The notes: generated from the letters alone by a model not told the origin. Shown: positions 15,540-27,775, counted from the first letter of the stretch. The stretch: 64,000 nucleotides of DNA from Protula sp. h YS-2021 (GCA_949752745.1 OX457027.1:91533720-91597719); one strand, 5' to 3'. Numbers and translations: made by a program.

Positions 15540-18500
15540 TGCCAGTACTCTCTACACGTATGGGTGCCAGTACTCCCTACATGTACAGGTGCCAATACTC
15601 TACATGTACGGGTGCCAGTACTCTACATGTATAGGTGCCGGTACTCTCTACATGTATGGATGCCAGTACTCTATGCATGAAGAGGTGCCAGTACTATGCA
15701 TGTACAGGTGCCAGTACTCGCTACCTTTAGAGGTACCAGTATTCTCTACATGTACGGGGATCAGTACTCTCTACATGTAAGGCTGCAAGAACTCTCCACA
15801 TATACGGGTGCCAGTACTCTCTACATATACGGGTGCCATTACTCTCTACATCTACGGGTGCCAGTACTCTCTACATGTACGAGTGTCAGTACTACACATG
15901 TATGGGTGCCAATACTCTCTACATGTACTGGTGCCAGTACTCTCTACATGTACGGGTGCCAGTACTACACATGTATGGATGCCAGTACACTCTACATGTG
16001 CGGGTGCCAGTACTCTCGGCATGTACGGGTGCCAATACTCTCTACATGTAGAGTTAACAGTACTCTCTACATGTATGTGTGACAGTGCTCTCTACACGTA
16101 CGGTTGCCAGTACTCAATACATGTATGGGAGCCAGAACACTCTACATGTACGGGTGCCAGTACTCTACATGTACGAGTGCCAATACTCTCTACATGTACG
16201 GGTGCCAGTACCATACATGTATGGGTGCCAATACTCTACATGTCTGAGTGCCAATACTCTGTACATGTACGGGTGCCAGTACTCTCTACATGTACGGGTG
16301 CAATCATTCTCTGCATGTACGGGTGCCAGTACTCTCTACATGTACGGGTGCCAGTACTCTCTACATGTACGGGTGCAATCATTCTCTGCATGTACGGGTG
16401 CCAGTACTCTACATGTACATGTGCCAGTACTCTCTACATATACGGGAGCCAGTACTCTACATGTACGGGTGCCAATACTCTCTACATGTACGGGTGCCAG
16501 TACTATACATGTACGGGTGCCAGTACTCTCTTCATGTACGAGTGCCAATACTCTCTACATGTATGGTTGACAGTACTCTCTACATGTATGGGTGCCAGTA
16601 CTCTCTGCATGTACGGGTGCCACTACTATCTACATGTAAGGGGGCCAGTATTACACATGTATGGGTGCCAGTACTCTCTAAATGTACCGGTGCCAATACT
16701 CTCTACATGTATGGATGGCAGTACTCTCTACATGTATAGGTCCCAGTACTCTCTCCATGAAGAGGTGCCAGTACTATACATGTACAGGTGACAGTACTCG
16801 CTATTTGTAGAGGTGCCAGTATTCTCTACATGTACGGGTGCCAGTACTCTCTACATGTAAGGGTGCAAGAACCCTCCACATATACGAGTGCCAGAACTCT
16901 CTACATGCACGGGTGCCAGTACTCTCTACAGCTACGGGTGCCAGTACTCTCTACATGTACGAGTCACAGCACTCTCTACATATACGGATGCCAGTACTCT
17001 CAACATGTACAGGTGCCAGTACTCTCTACATGTACGGGTGCCAGTACTACACATATATGGGTGCCAATACTCTCTACATGTACTTGTGCTAGTACTCTCC
17101 ACATGTACGGGTGCCAGTACCACACATGTATGGGCGCTAGTACACTCTACATGTACGGGTGCCAATACTCTCTACATGTACGGATGTCAGTACTCTACAT
17201 GTACGGGTGCCAACATTCTCTACATGTACGGGTGCCAGTGCTATACATGTACGGGTGCCAGTACTCTCTACATGTACGGGTGCCAATACTCTACCTGTAT
17301 GAGTGCCAATACTCTCTACATGTACGGCTGCCAGTACTCTCTACATGTGCAGATCCCAGTACTCTCTACATATACGGGAGCCAGTACTCTACATGTACGG
17401 GTGCCAATACTCTCTACATGAGTGGGTGCCAGTACTATATATGTATGGATGCCAGTACTGTCTACATGTACGGGTGCCAGTACTGTCTACATCTACGGTT
17501 GTCAATACTCTTTACATGTACTGGTGCCAGTATTCTATATGTTCGGGTGCCAGTACTCTACACGTATGGCTGCCAGTAATCTCTACATGTATGGGTGCCA
17601 GTACTCTCTGCATGTGCGGGTGCCATTACTATCTAGATGTATGGGGGCCAGTACTACACATGTATGGATGCCAGTATTCTATACATGTACGGGTGCCAAT
17701 ACTCTCTACATGAGTGGGTGCCAGTACTTTACATGTATGGGTGCCAGTACAGTCTACATGTACGGGTGCCAGTACTGTCTACATCTACGGCTGTCAATAC
17801 TCTTTACATGTACTGCTGCCAGTATTCTACATGTACGGGTGCCAGTACTCTAAATGTATGGCTGCCACGAATCTCTACATGTATAGGTACCAGTACTTTC
17901 TACATGTAAGGGTGCCAATACTCTCTACATGTACGGGTGTCAGTACTCTACATGAACGGGTGTCAGTAATCCGTAGTATGGGTACCAGTACTCTCTACAT
18001 GTACGGGTGCCAGTACTCTCTACATGTACGGGTGCCAGTACTCTCTACATGTACGGGTGCCAGTACTCTACATAAACGGGTGTCAGTAATCCGTAGTATG
18101 GGTACCAGTACTCTCTACATGTATGCATACCAGTGCTCTCTACATGTACGGGTGCCAGTACTCTACATAAACGGGTGTCAGTAATCCGTAGTATGGGTAC
18201 CAGTACTCTCTACATGTACGGGTGCCAGTACTCTACATGAACGGGTGTCAGTAATCCGTAGTATGGGTACCAGTACTCTCTACATGTACGGGTGCCAGTA
18301 CTCTACATAAACGGGTGTCAGTAATCCGTAGTATGGGTACCAGTACTCTCTACATGTATGCGTACCAGTACTCTCTACATGTACGGGTGCCAGTACTCTC
18401 TACATGTATGGGTGCCAGTACTCTACATAAACGGGTGTCAGTAATCCGTAGTATGGGTACCAGTACTCTCTACATGTATGCGTACCAGTACTCTCTACAT

Positions 18501-18976
18501 GTACGGGTGCCAGTACTCTGCATGTATGGGTGCCAGTACTTTCTACATGTATGGGTACCAGTACTCTCTACATGTACGGGTGCCAGTACTCTCTACATGT
18601 ACGGGTGCCAGTACTCTACATGGACGGGTGCCAGTACTCTACATGTACGAGTGCCAATACTCTCTACATGTACGGGTGCCAGTACTCTACATAAACGGGT
18701 GTCAGTAATCCGTAGTATGGGTACCAGTACTCTCTACATGTATGCGTACCAGTACTCTCTACATGTACGGGTGCCAGTACTCTGCATGTATGGGTGCCAG
18801 TACTTTCTACATGTACAGGTGCCAGTACTCTTTATGTAGAGCTGCTAGTATTCTCTGCATGTACATATGCCAGGACTCTAAGTGTAGAGGTACCAGTACT
18901 CTCTGCATGAAGAGGTACCAGTACTCTACATGTAGAGGTGCAAGTACTCTCTATCTAGATGTGCCAGTGTACTCCT
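15540..18976. repeat. 25-bp minisatellite, about 3.4 kb
   Basis: Units close to GTGCCAGTACTCTCTACATG plus TACGG, 22-26 bases long, recur well over one hundred times. As 25 is not a multiple of three, all three frames read the same 25-residue repeat (for example STCTGASTLYMYGCQYSLHV), so the many open frames are not genes. Between about 17940 and 18730 a longer composite unit with CGGGTGTCAGTAATCCGTAG repeats at least seven times, a higher-order structure inside the array. The core contains the palindrome TACATGTA. Confidence 0.92.
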
Positions 18977-19240
18977 AAAGACCTGTCAATCAATTGATAA
19001 CGTCACGCACGCGTTAATGACGTCAAAATACAGGCAGTTATTACTAAATCTGAAAAACGAACGCCCACTTTGTTGTTATTATTCATTTAACACCCGTTTC
19101 CTTGCTGAGGTATTCATTTGAAGGGTGATTCCAGACTGGTACATTCTGAAACAGTCATGATTCTGTGAACTAGGTCGAGGCTACGTGCACTTTAGAACTT
19201 CGGGGGAAAAATACACGAAACCTAATTTCGGCGGAATTGT

Positions 19241-19810
19241 ACATATATATCTATATGTTACAGCGAATCTGTAAAACCAGCGAATCTGTAGATTCGCTGA
19301 CTCACTTAGCGAATCTGTAGATTCGCTGATAATTTTCGATGCTCTGCATACTAATAGTTTAATTTAACAGAAACTGATACGGCCAGGATTTCGACGAATA
19401 GAAACTTTATTCCGGTATGAAAGCATATAAATTGCTGCATTTTCATCAAATGACCAAAAACCCTCAGCTACATGAAATGACTTAATGGCAAAGGAAACAG
19501 ATAAAAGAGCTCGATTTTAATATATTCCCCTCACACAAACCAAGAAAAAGGTGTGCAAAATACATCTAGAGTAACGAAATCACACAAAAGCAATTAAATT
19601 TCAAATATTAGCAAAAACAAGTGATCATGTCGGTAAAGGTGGCCGATCAGGCAATTTCAGCGAATCTGTATAATTTTTTAGATGATAAACCAGCGAATCT
19701 TCAGATTCGCTAAGTGAGTCAGCGAATCTACAGATTCGCTGAAATTTTCAGCGAATCCATAGATGCGCTTGTTTTACAGATTCGCTGTAACATGTATATA
19801 GCAAGATGTA
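19241..19810. mobile_element. Inverted-repeat element (MITE) with AGCGAATCT repeats
   Basis: The left end (ATGTTACAGCGAATCTGTAA) is matched in reverse complement by the right end (TTACAGATTCGCTGTAACAT). Inside each arm the motif AGCGAATCT...AGATTCGCT occurs several times as near-perfect 20-bp palindromes. The 570-bp element has no ORF and fits a non-autonomous DNA transposon. Target duplication is not clear. Confidence 0.7.
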
Positions 19811-20567
19811 GTAGTAGCATTTTTGTCACCAGTTAGAACCATTTATATGAGGGCCAGACGCACTAAGTCTTAATGAGTCCCCAGCAGGAGGGGGGGGGCG
19901 AGGGGGGGAGGGGGGAACAAAAAAGGAAATGAAGTAAATGCAGGTTTAAACTTTTTTTCACTTATTTTTATTCTTTCTTGACTTTCAGTATAAATAACAT
20001 TTCGCCTCGCTTTTTTTTCGCAACCATTACAATCACACAGAGTGGAGATGTATGGCAGTGCGGCAGGGCAACAACGTGCGGCCGGTCAACCAGCCGCATA
20101 GCAGTCACTACACCTCAGCCAATCAGTGCCGCGCAGGCTGTAACAACCACTACTACACCCCGAAACTCACAGCTCACAAGCATCTTTATTTCTCAAATGC
20201 CGTGTTATGATGATCCCAATTCGACTGATCCTTGTTAGGAAAACAACAACAAAAATTGAGATTGAACAATGTTACAATTACATGAATGCTATCAACCGGT
20301 CTTCGCATCACCTCTCAACCCCACCCCGAGCTCCCCAACCCCCACCCTATTCATCAGCCCAATGTGCTTACATCCTCATAAATCCAGTTATTTGTATTGC
20401 GCATGTATGGAAGGGCTTAGAAACCTGCAACAAGTCAAAAAAAAAAAAAAAAAAAAAAAAAAACCATTCGGATTTTTCTTGCCCTTAGATTTTCCGTTGT
20501 TCACGCGAGAAATGGCTGCAGTCCATTCCTTTGGACACATGCGCGAATTAATTTTTTGTTTTTGGTT
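19811..20567. other. Downstream flank and 3' UTR region of NDUFB11
   Basis: The stretch contains a G-rich run (about 19886-19914) and a 25-base A run (20438-20462). On the minus strand an AATAAA lies at 20185-20190, which would give a 3' UTR of about 380 bases for the NDUFB11 gene. No other gene is seen. Confidence 0.4.
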
Positions 20568-20721
20568 TTAAATGATAACTTCAAAATCAGGTCCGAGCTC
20601 CTCGTCCGTCGGGAGAATTACACTGTCTGGATCGACGAGGTTCGGATCGATGATGGGCAGTCCGGCCTTTCGGCGTCGCTCTATTTCTAAATACGCCTCC
20701 CTCTTCGCGTGATGACGTAAG
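20568..20721 (-). CDS. NDUFB11: NDUFB11 exon 3 (complex I subunit ESSS, C-terminus)
   Basis: This exon encodes the last 50 residues. Recognisable parts are KREAYLEIERRRKAGLP, a Val-Asp-Pro motif and LPTDEEL near the end, which are the conserved matrix/intermembrane tail pattern of NDUFB11. The 3' splice site is the pyrimidine-rich TTCTTCTCTTTTTTGTGCGTAG directly before the exon (read on the minus strand). The exon enters in phase 2, completing an Asn codon begun in exon 2. The coding sequence ends with TAA at 20568-20570. Confidence 0.88.
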
Positions 20722-20939
20722 CTACGCACAAAAAAGAGAAGAAAAACTGCAGTCAATTCTGCATTGCAATGCGATTTGACTGGCAAACAGCGACACTTTT
20801 TTCCTTGCTTTTCTGAGATCGTTTAATTCACTGCACTGTAGTAAAAACAACTGAACGACTTCCACAATTTTTTTTTTTCTCAAAGGCACACATACACATA
20901 CACACAACGGCTAGTCACAATAACCCCCGCGGGCCGTAG

Positions 20940-22915
20940 TCACTGCATGGGGGAATATAGCGAACGCCATACTTGCTGCGGATGGGCTTGCAGCGCGGGT
21001 CGTACTTACTCCATGCGGGACTTTCAGCGCGGGTCGTACTTACTCCATGCGGGACTTGCAGCGTGGGCTTTACTCACTATGCGGGGCTTGAAGCACGGGC
21101 ATGCTTACTGTGTGCAGGGTTTGTACAGCGGGTCACACTTACTGCATGCGGTGCTTGTAGGGCGGGTCGTATTTAGGATGGGGGGGGAGAACTTGTATCG
21201 CGGACGTACTCACTGCATGCGGGGCTTGTAGCGCGGGTCGTATTTAGGGTGGGGGGGGGGAGAACCTGTATCGCGGACTTACTCACTGCATGCGGGGCTT
21301 GTAGCGCGGGTCGTATTTAGGGTGGGGGGGGGGGGAGAACTTGTATCGCGGACGTACTCACTGCATGCGGGGCTTGTAGCGCGGGTCGTATTTAGGGCAG
21401 GGGGGGGGGTGAGAACTTGTATCGCGGACGTACTCACTGCATGCGGGGCTTGTAGCGCGGGTCGTATTTAGGGTGGGGGGGGGAAGAACCTGTATCGCGG
21501 ACGTACTCACTGCATGCGGGGCTTGTAGCGCGGGTCGTATTTAGGGTGGGGGGGGGAGAACTTGTATCGCGGACGTACTCACTGCATGCGGGGCTTGTAG
21601 CGCGGGTCGTATTTAGGGCAGGGGGGGGGTGAGAACTTGTATCGCGGACGTACTCACTGCATGCGGGGCTTGTAGCGCGGGTCGTATTTAGGGCAGGGGG
21701 GGGGAGAACTTGTATCGCGGACGTACTCACTGCATGCGGGGCTTGTAGCGCGGGTCGTATTTAGGGTGGGGGGAAGAACCTGTATCGCGGACGTACTCAC
21801 TGCATGCGGGGCTTGTAGCGCGGGTCGTATTTAGGGTGGGGGGGGGGCAGAACTTGTATCGCGGACGTACTCACTGCATGCGGGGCTTGTAGCGCGGGTC
21901 GTATTTAGGGTGGGGGGGGGAGAACTTGTATCGCGGACGTACTCACTGCATGCGGGGCTTGTAGCGCGGGTCGTATTTAGGGTGCGGGGGGGGGGGAGAA
22001 CTTGTATCGCGGACGTACTCACTGCATGCGGGGCTTGTAGCGCGGGTCGTATTTAGGGCAGGGGGGGGGGAGAACTTGTATCGCGGACGTACTCACTGCA
22101 TGCGGGGCTTGTAGCGCGGGTCGTATTTAGGGCGGGGGGGGGGAGAACTTGTATCGCGGACGTACTCACTGCATGCGGGGCTTGTAGCGCGGGTCGTATT
22201 TAGGGTGGGGGGGAGAACTTGTATCGCGGACGTACTCACTGCATGCGGGGCTTGTAGCGCGGGTCGTATTTAGGGCAGGGGGGGGGGGGGGAGAACTTGT
22301 ATCGCGGACGTACTCACTGCATGCGGGGCTTGTAGCGCGGGTCGTATTTAGGGCAGGGGGGGGGGAGAACTTGTATCGCGGACGTACTCACTGCATGCGG
22401 GGCTTGTAGCGCGGGTCGTATTAAGGGTGGGGGGGGGGAGAACTTGTATCGCGGACGTACTCACTGCATGCGGGGCTTGTAGCGCGGGTCGTATTTAGGG
22501 TGGGGGGGGGGGGAAGAACCTGTATCGCGGACGTACTCACTGCATGCGGGGCTTGTAGCGCGGGTCGTATTTAGGGCAGAGGGGGGGTGAGAATTTGTAT
22601 CGCGGACGTACTCACTGCATGCGGGGCTTGTAGCGCGGGTCGTATTTAGGGTGGGGGGGGGGGAAGAACCTGTATCGCGGACGTACTCACTGCATGCGGG
22701 GCTTGTAGCGCGGGTCGTATTTAGGGGCGGGGGGGGAAGAACTTGTATCGCGGACGTACTCACTGCATGCGGGGCTTGTAGGGCGAGTCGCATTTAGGGT
22801 GGGGGGGAGAACTTGTATCGCGGACGTACTCACTGCATGCGGGGCTTGTAGCGCGGGTCGTATTTAGGGCGGGGGGGGGGGGAGAACTTGTAGCGGGGCT
22901 CGTAGCGCGGGACGT
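20940..22915. repeat. 72-bp G-rich minisatellite inside NDUFB11 intron 2
   Basis: About 23 regular units between 21190 and 22850 read CGGACGTACTCACTGCATGC, GGGGCTTGTAGCGCGGGTCG, TATTTAGGGTGG and a variable G run, then AGAACTTGTATCG. Four to five diverged units precede them (from about 20950). On the minus strand, the sense strand of NDUFB11, each unit carries GTGAGTACGTCC, close to the real intron 5' end GTAAGTACGTCC at 22921. The G-run length varies between units. Confidence 0.9.
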
Positions 22916-22921
22916 ACTTAC

Positions 22922-23052
22922 TTGATTTCGGGTTTGTACAGATAGATAAAACTCGTCCACATGATGCTGCCGATGACGCAGTGCTGCATGAATGTCCTGT
23001 AGAAGCGATCCTTGCCCGGGTCATCGTAGCTATAGCCGTACGACACCCAGTT
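22922..23052 (-). CDS. NDUFB11: NDUFB11 exon 2 (transmembrane segment)
   Basis: The 131-base exon encodes NWVSYGYSYDDPGKDR followed by a hydrophobic helix (HCVIGSIMWTSFIYLY) and KPEI, the typical NDUFB11 order. The acceptor is GGGTTTCAG/AAC and the donor ATCAA/GTAAGTACG, both good consensus sites. A dispersed repeat fragment begins immediately upstream of the acceptor (about 23058 onward), so the repeat abuts the exon closely. Confidence 0.9.
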
Positions 23053-23057
23053 CTGAA

Positions 23058-23210
23058 ACCCATAAGGGGTCATCCATAAAGTACGCACGCAAAACTTTGT
23101 CAATTTCTGAGCCCCCTCCCCCCCCCCCCCGGTACGCAGTGCGTACGCATTGGCCTAGACCCCCCCCTCCCCCTCCTCACCCTGTACGCACGTACGCAAT
23201 ATGCTGTGCT
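23058..23210. repeat. Dispersed repeat fragment (GTACGCACG type)
   Basis: The segment CCATAAAGTACGCACGCAAA followed by a C run and repeated GTACGCA motifs lies directly upstream of exon 2. A diverged relative (GGTGCGTACGTACTTTATCG) occurs in opposite orientation at 26400-26430. Confidence 0.45.
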
Positions 23211-23399
23211 ATATTGAAAAAATATCAATTTGTTTTAAAAACTACAATGTCAATTAATCAGTGAAAAAATTGAAAGTGTACAAACAACCATACATTAAAC
23301 TAGACTGGCCAGTGTTTTTTGTTAAACAAAAACGGATATGTCTCCCCCCGCCCAACAATCAGTCACGTGTAAAAAAAATTCCTTGCTTAAAAGTAGAAC

Positions 23400-24416
23400 A
23401 TTGGCGAGCCCAAAAAATTGAAAAAAAATCGCCAAAAATACATTTTTACAGAAAATGAAGAAAAACTTCGCAGTAAACATTTCCACTACATATGGGTTCT
23501 TCTTGCCATGTTTCAGCCTAATGGAACAAACTGTTTCGGAGATATCGCAACAATATCGCCAAAAAAGTTAAAATTCAAAAATAAAGAAAAAACCACCAAA
23601 AATACATTTTCAAAGGAAATGAAGAAAAACTTCACAGTAAACATTTGCACTATATGTGGGTTCTTCTTGCCAAGTTTCAGCCTAATTCAATAAACCGTTT
23701 CGGAGATATCGCAACAATATGGCCAAACAAAGTTCAAAATCAAAAATTTTAAAATTCGCCAAAAATACATTTTCAAAGGAAATGAAAAAAAAACTTCGCA
23801 GTAAACATTTACATTTTTTGTGAGTTGTTCTCGCAAAGTTTCAGCGTAATCCAGCAAAATGTTTCGGAGATATCGCAACAATATGGCCAAAAAAGTTCAA
23901 AATCAAAATTTTAAAAATTCGCCAAAAATACCATTTTCAGCGGAAATGAAGAAAAAATTCGCAGTAAACATTTGCACTATATGTGTGTTGTTCTTGCAAC
24001 GTTTCAGCCAAATCCGACAAACTGTTTCGGAGATATCGCAACAATATAACCCTAAAAAGTTAAAAACCAAAAATTAAAAAATTCGCCAAAAAGATATTTT
24101 CAGCCGAAATGAAGAAAAACCTGGCACTATACATTTGCGCTACATGTGTGTTCTTCTTGCGACATCTGAGCCTTATCCAACGAACTGTTTTGGAGATATA
24201 GCCTGCCAAAGTGAAAAAAATGCACGAAACCCCCCCTCCCTATGTTCAAAAATTTGCCAAAAATAAAATTTTTGAAGAAACGAAAAAAAAAATAACACGG
24301 ACATCATCTAGACATGTACCCCAACATGTATGTATGTTTTGAGAAAAATCGACTCATAAGACCTCATTGACGGACACACCAAATGCTACATATGTCTCCC
24401 TTAGGGGGAGACATAT
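23400..24416. mobile_element. Hairpin-ended dispersed repeat with about 175-bp tandem units
   Basis: Four to five units contain CGGAGATATCGCAACAATAT, GCCAAAAATACATTTTC and GAAGAAAAACTTCGCAGTAA, with starts about 170-180 bases apart. The block ends in the hairpin TATGTCTCCC...GGGAGACATA at 24391-24414, the same hairpin as at 11845-11872. No protein is encoded. Confidence 0.65.
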
Positions 24417-24765
24417 AATTCTGAATTTTTCGAAAAAATTCTGAATTTTTCGAAAAAAATCTTAACTTTTGATAACCCTGCTGAAGGTCATCATGGGCCC
24501 AGTTACAAAAATCTACATTAAGAAAGGTGTATTTTTGGGAAAGGGTGGAAAAGTCATCAAAGTGCAAGGCATATGAGCCAAAACACTCAAAGGATCACAA
24601 AACAGTGCACAAAAGTTTAAGAAAAATACGTGGACGACAGGCTCGTTGAGAGAGATTTATATTACCGGCCCCCTAATGAGCGTTTCTAGTTTATCTAACC
24701 CGCAATTATGCGTCATGATAATCTCCTGCAGCCAGAAACCAATTTGTAATTTAATCAATTAGAGC

Positions 24766-25068
24766 AGAGTGCATAGCCCACATATTCCCCACAGGCCCCC
24801 CATCAGATAAACACGGCCATCAATAGTCAAGCAAGAGCTAAAATTTTCCAAGTCCAGTTGGTGCATTTCCCTTGGACGAACCTGGCCCATTTGCAATACC
24901 GATCTGTGTTTGTTCCCATAGAAGCCCCATACCAAGTTTCATTAAAATCCTTGCAGCAATTTTTAAGTTATCGTGTTAACAAGCTGTTGATGACAGACCG
25001 ACCGACAGATCGACACACGGTGGACCGCATATATCACCCCCCCCCCCCCCCCCCCCTCTGTGGGGAAT
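24766..25068 (-). mobile_element. Dispersed repeat, ATTCCCCACAG family, copy 1
   Basis: Read on the minus strand this copy starts with TTTATTCCCCACAG and contains GTCTGTCGGTCGGTCTGTC-like sequence and TTGTTAACACGATAACTT. It ends near the phrase ATATGTGGGCTATGCAC. The same sequence in opposite orientation lies at 35391-35660. A long C run (25037-25056) interrupts it near its hairpin end. Confidence 0.7.
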
Positions 25069-25369
25069 AAATTATGATGTACTGTTTCTTTAATATTCCC
25101 AGCCTCGTAATTTTTTAACTGATCACTGAAGTGGTTTTTGTTACTCGGTGCGTGATCAGGACATTTTTGTATCTAAGCGGTTGATAAAGACTGCAAAACG
25201 AACACCGAAAAGGACTACGAGAGGTGAGAACAAGTGGCTACAGTGGATTTAAACTGGTGACACTGAAAAGAACATCTTCCGTGCGTGAAAACAGGGCTGG
25301 AAACAAATCCGATTTTTTTTAATCATGGTTTTTTTATTTTTTTATTTAAACCGGATTTTTTTAAATTAT

Positions 25370-26116
25370 TTTTTAATCTAACTCGAACAAGCCATCGTCG
25401 AAGGCGCAGGCCCCAACCGGACACAACAAGTCGCCATTTTGGCAATTTTTTACCGAATTGAAAAATAACACGACGTTGCACAACTTCTATATATATATAT
25501 ATATATATATAATCACTGTGCAAGGCAGCATAGGACTAGGATAAATAGTTTCGGAGAACTGGCGTGGAAACCACCCAAGTCTTACATTGCAGTTATCTTA
25601 CAAAATTACATTTTTTGACAAATCGCCACATTAGTAATTTTTTGCCCATTTGAAAAATAACACGGCGTTACACAACTTCAATATATATATATATATATGT
25701 AATCACTGTGCAAGGCAGCATATGACTAGGATAAATAGTTTCGTAGAACTCCCGTTGAAAGCACCCAAGTCTTGCATTGCAGTTATCTCAAGAGATAACA
25801 ATTTTTGACAACTAACCATTTTGGCAATATTTTATCGATTCGAAAAATAACACGACGCTGCACAACTTCAATATATATATTTTCACTGTGCAAGATTGCG
25901 AACCCTGATCACCATTTTTGACAAGTCGCTATTTCGGCAATTTTGGCCGATTTGAAAAATAACACGACGTTGCACAACTTCAATATATATTTTTTTCACT
26001 GTGCAAGGTTGCATATGCCTGGGGTAAATAGTTTTGGAGAACTTGCGTGAAAACAAAACAGCATCCAAAGTGTGACACACGGACGGACAGACGGAGAGAG
26101 GGCAATCCTATAGACT
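25370..26116 (-). mobile_element. Dispersed repeat, CACGACGTTGCACAACTTC family, copy 1
   Basis: Three to four tandem units share AAAAATAACACGACGTTGCA, a short (TA)n and TCACTGTGCAAGGCAGCATA, about 180-200 bases apart. The block ends with GACGGACAGACGGAGAGAGG. An inverted copy lies at 44787-45180. Confidence 0.7.
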
Positions 26117-26124
26117 CACCAATT

Positions 26125-26396
26125 ATGGGAGAGGAAGCAATTTGAAAATTGGCAACCGAAAAATTTTAAATGCCCCCCATTAAGCCAATTTTTGGCGGAT
26201 CGCCAAAAAACTTTTTTTAAAGAGAGGCCTTTCTAGAAAACATTCGTATAAAATTTGAGAGGAATCCGATCAAAGCTGAGGGAGAAGCATTTTAAATTAA
26301 AATTTTTAAGTAAAGTTTACACACGTACACACAGACGACGGATACCCCTCTACTGATGTGATAAGACCAGTCCGACACATAGTCGGCTGGTCTAAA
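26125..26396 (-). mobile_element. Dispersed repeat, AGACCAGCCGAC hairpin family, copy 1
   Basis: The block holds TTTTTGGCGGATCGCCAAAA, ACACGTACACACAGACGACG and a terminal hairpin AGACCAGTCCGAC...GTCGGCTGGTCT at 26364-26393. The related copy at 39632-40400 is in the opposite orientation and is longer. Confidence 0.7.
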
Positions 26397-26676
26397 AAAA
26401 GGTGCGTACGTACTTTATCGATGGTCCCTAGGGACATGCAACTCAAAATTATAGATTGAAGTTATTGAAAATCATTCAAGAAATAAAAACTACTTAACAT
26501 CATTTAAAATACTGAATAATTTACAGTGTGATAAGATATTGATTACGTTTACGAAGCATACGTTTCAGTTCCGTGAAAAAATACCCTTTTTCTACAGATG
26601 TATTGATTTTAACAATAGATGCTGCAAAAAAGTTGGAAATTACATATACATACAGTGAAAGAGCGGTTAATATTAT

Positions 26677-27775
26677 CAGGGTTCCCATTTCCGTGCGTTT
26701 GTGCGTGATTCACGCACAAACACGCACACTTTTGAAGAGTCGGGGGTACAGGCACGCACAGAAATTACTGTGACAATAAACATATTTTGTGCGGTTTGTG
26801 TTTGACCAAAAGAAGGCTAGACGAATTTGATAAAAGATTTCCAGAAGACATGAAAATTTTGAAGAATCTCAATTTAATTTTGAATCCAAAGCTTCTGCCG
26901 ATCGATAGTAATGGTATTAGAAATCATGGAAACTAGGCAATGGAAGGGATTTTGAAGGCTCTTGCACAAGGCGAAAATGCAATAATCAGCGCTGAGGAAA
27001 CCATCTTTTCTTAACTTCAGATATCTTGTAAATAACAGTAGAAATCACCAACTAACAGGGTTTTACTAAAAGTAATGACCGACTATCAGGAAATTTTTCC
27101 AAATTTTGCATGCTACAGGTTAACCCTCTCACAATTGTTCCTTGTGAACGGGGTTTTCTCAACAAAATATTATTCATAGTAAATTGACAAACAAATTGTC
27201 CTCCCAGTCAGTTTCAAACAAGATGTTGAGAAGAAGTGTTACGTCGTCAAAAACGTTTGATGAACAATCTTTACTTTCCCGTTCACGAGAAGTATTTATG
27301 CGAACCTACAGAAGTAAGTTCAGGTAAAATGTGTACGGTACCGAAAAAATTTCAAGCTTCCACGCAAAATTTGTGAAATTTATTTCTCTTTAGAGTTACA
27401 GGGCGATTGACTGAATTTAAAAATTTTGAGCTAGTAATCTTACTGCAACCATTGCAAGGTGTTTAGTTCAGTGGATTCAAAACTGTTACTGTAACGGCAA
27501 TGTATCAATTTTCTTTTATTGTTGTGATGGCAGTGTTTTCCATTTTGTTTGCTTTCTAATACAAAGCGTTAAAATAACCACGATCGATTTAGTTGTAATT
27601 TTAGTCTGTTACTTGCGTAAATTTTGTCCACTGCTAATGGTCCTGAGATGTTCGGTGAGCGTTTTATGAATTTTACTTGTGAAGTGACCGGAACCCCATT
27701 TTTTCGCATTCACGCACAGTTTTAAATAAGTGGGGGTACACAAACCCCCATTTTCAAAAGTGAGTGGGAACCCTG
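26677..27775 (+). mobile_element. hAT-like DNA transposon remnant
   Basis: Terminal inverted repeats CAGGGTTCCCA and TGGGAACCCTG flank the 1.1-kb element. The left border is preceded and the right border followed by TATTAT, a possible short target duplication. Inside, near 27135-27310, the plus strand encodes the hAT C-terminal dimerisation pattern: CERGF, then after one frameshift QQNIIHSKLTNKL and a long helical tail ending at a TAA. The rest of the transposase is missing or decayed, so it cannot move on its own. It sits in NDUFB11 intron 1. Confidence 0.75.
27120..27325 (+). pseudogene. hAT transposase C-terminal fragment
   Basis: The hAT dimerisation motif starts as PCERGF and continues as SQQNIIHSKLTNKLSS in another frame, so at least one frameshift separates them. 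The end (REVFMRTYRSKFR, then stop) is open. No catalytic DDE residues remain visible upstream. Confidence 0.7.

Noticed and set aside
15540..18976. Possible CRISPR-like array
   Set aside because: There are no unique spacers between repeats, the units are contiguous, and the context is eukaryotic.
15589..18978. Many overlapping ORFs in all plus frames with STCTGASTLYMYG repeats
   Set aside because: A 25-bp unit gives the same peptide repeat in all three frames, a signature of satellite DNA and not of a gene.
21434..22793. Minus-strand ORFs with NTTRATSPACSEYVRDT repeats
   Set aside because: They are translations of the intronic 72-bp minisatellite. The poly-G runs vary in length and shift the frame between units.
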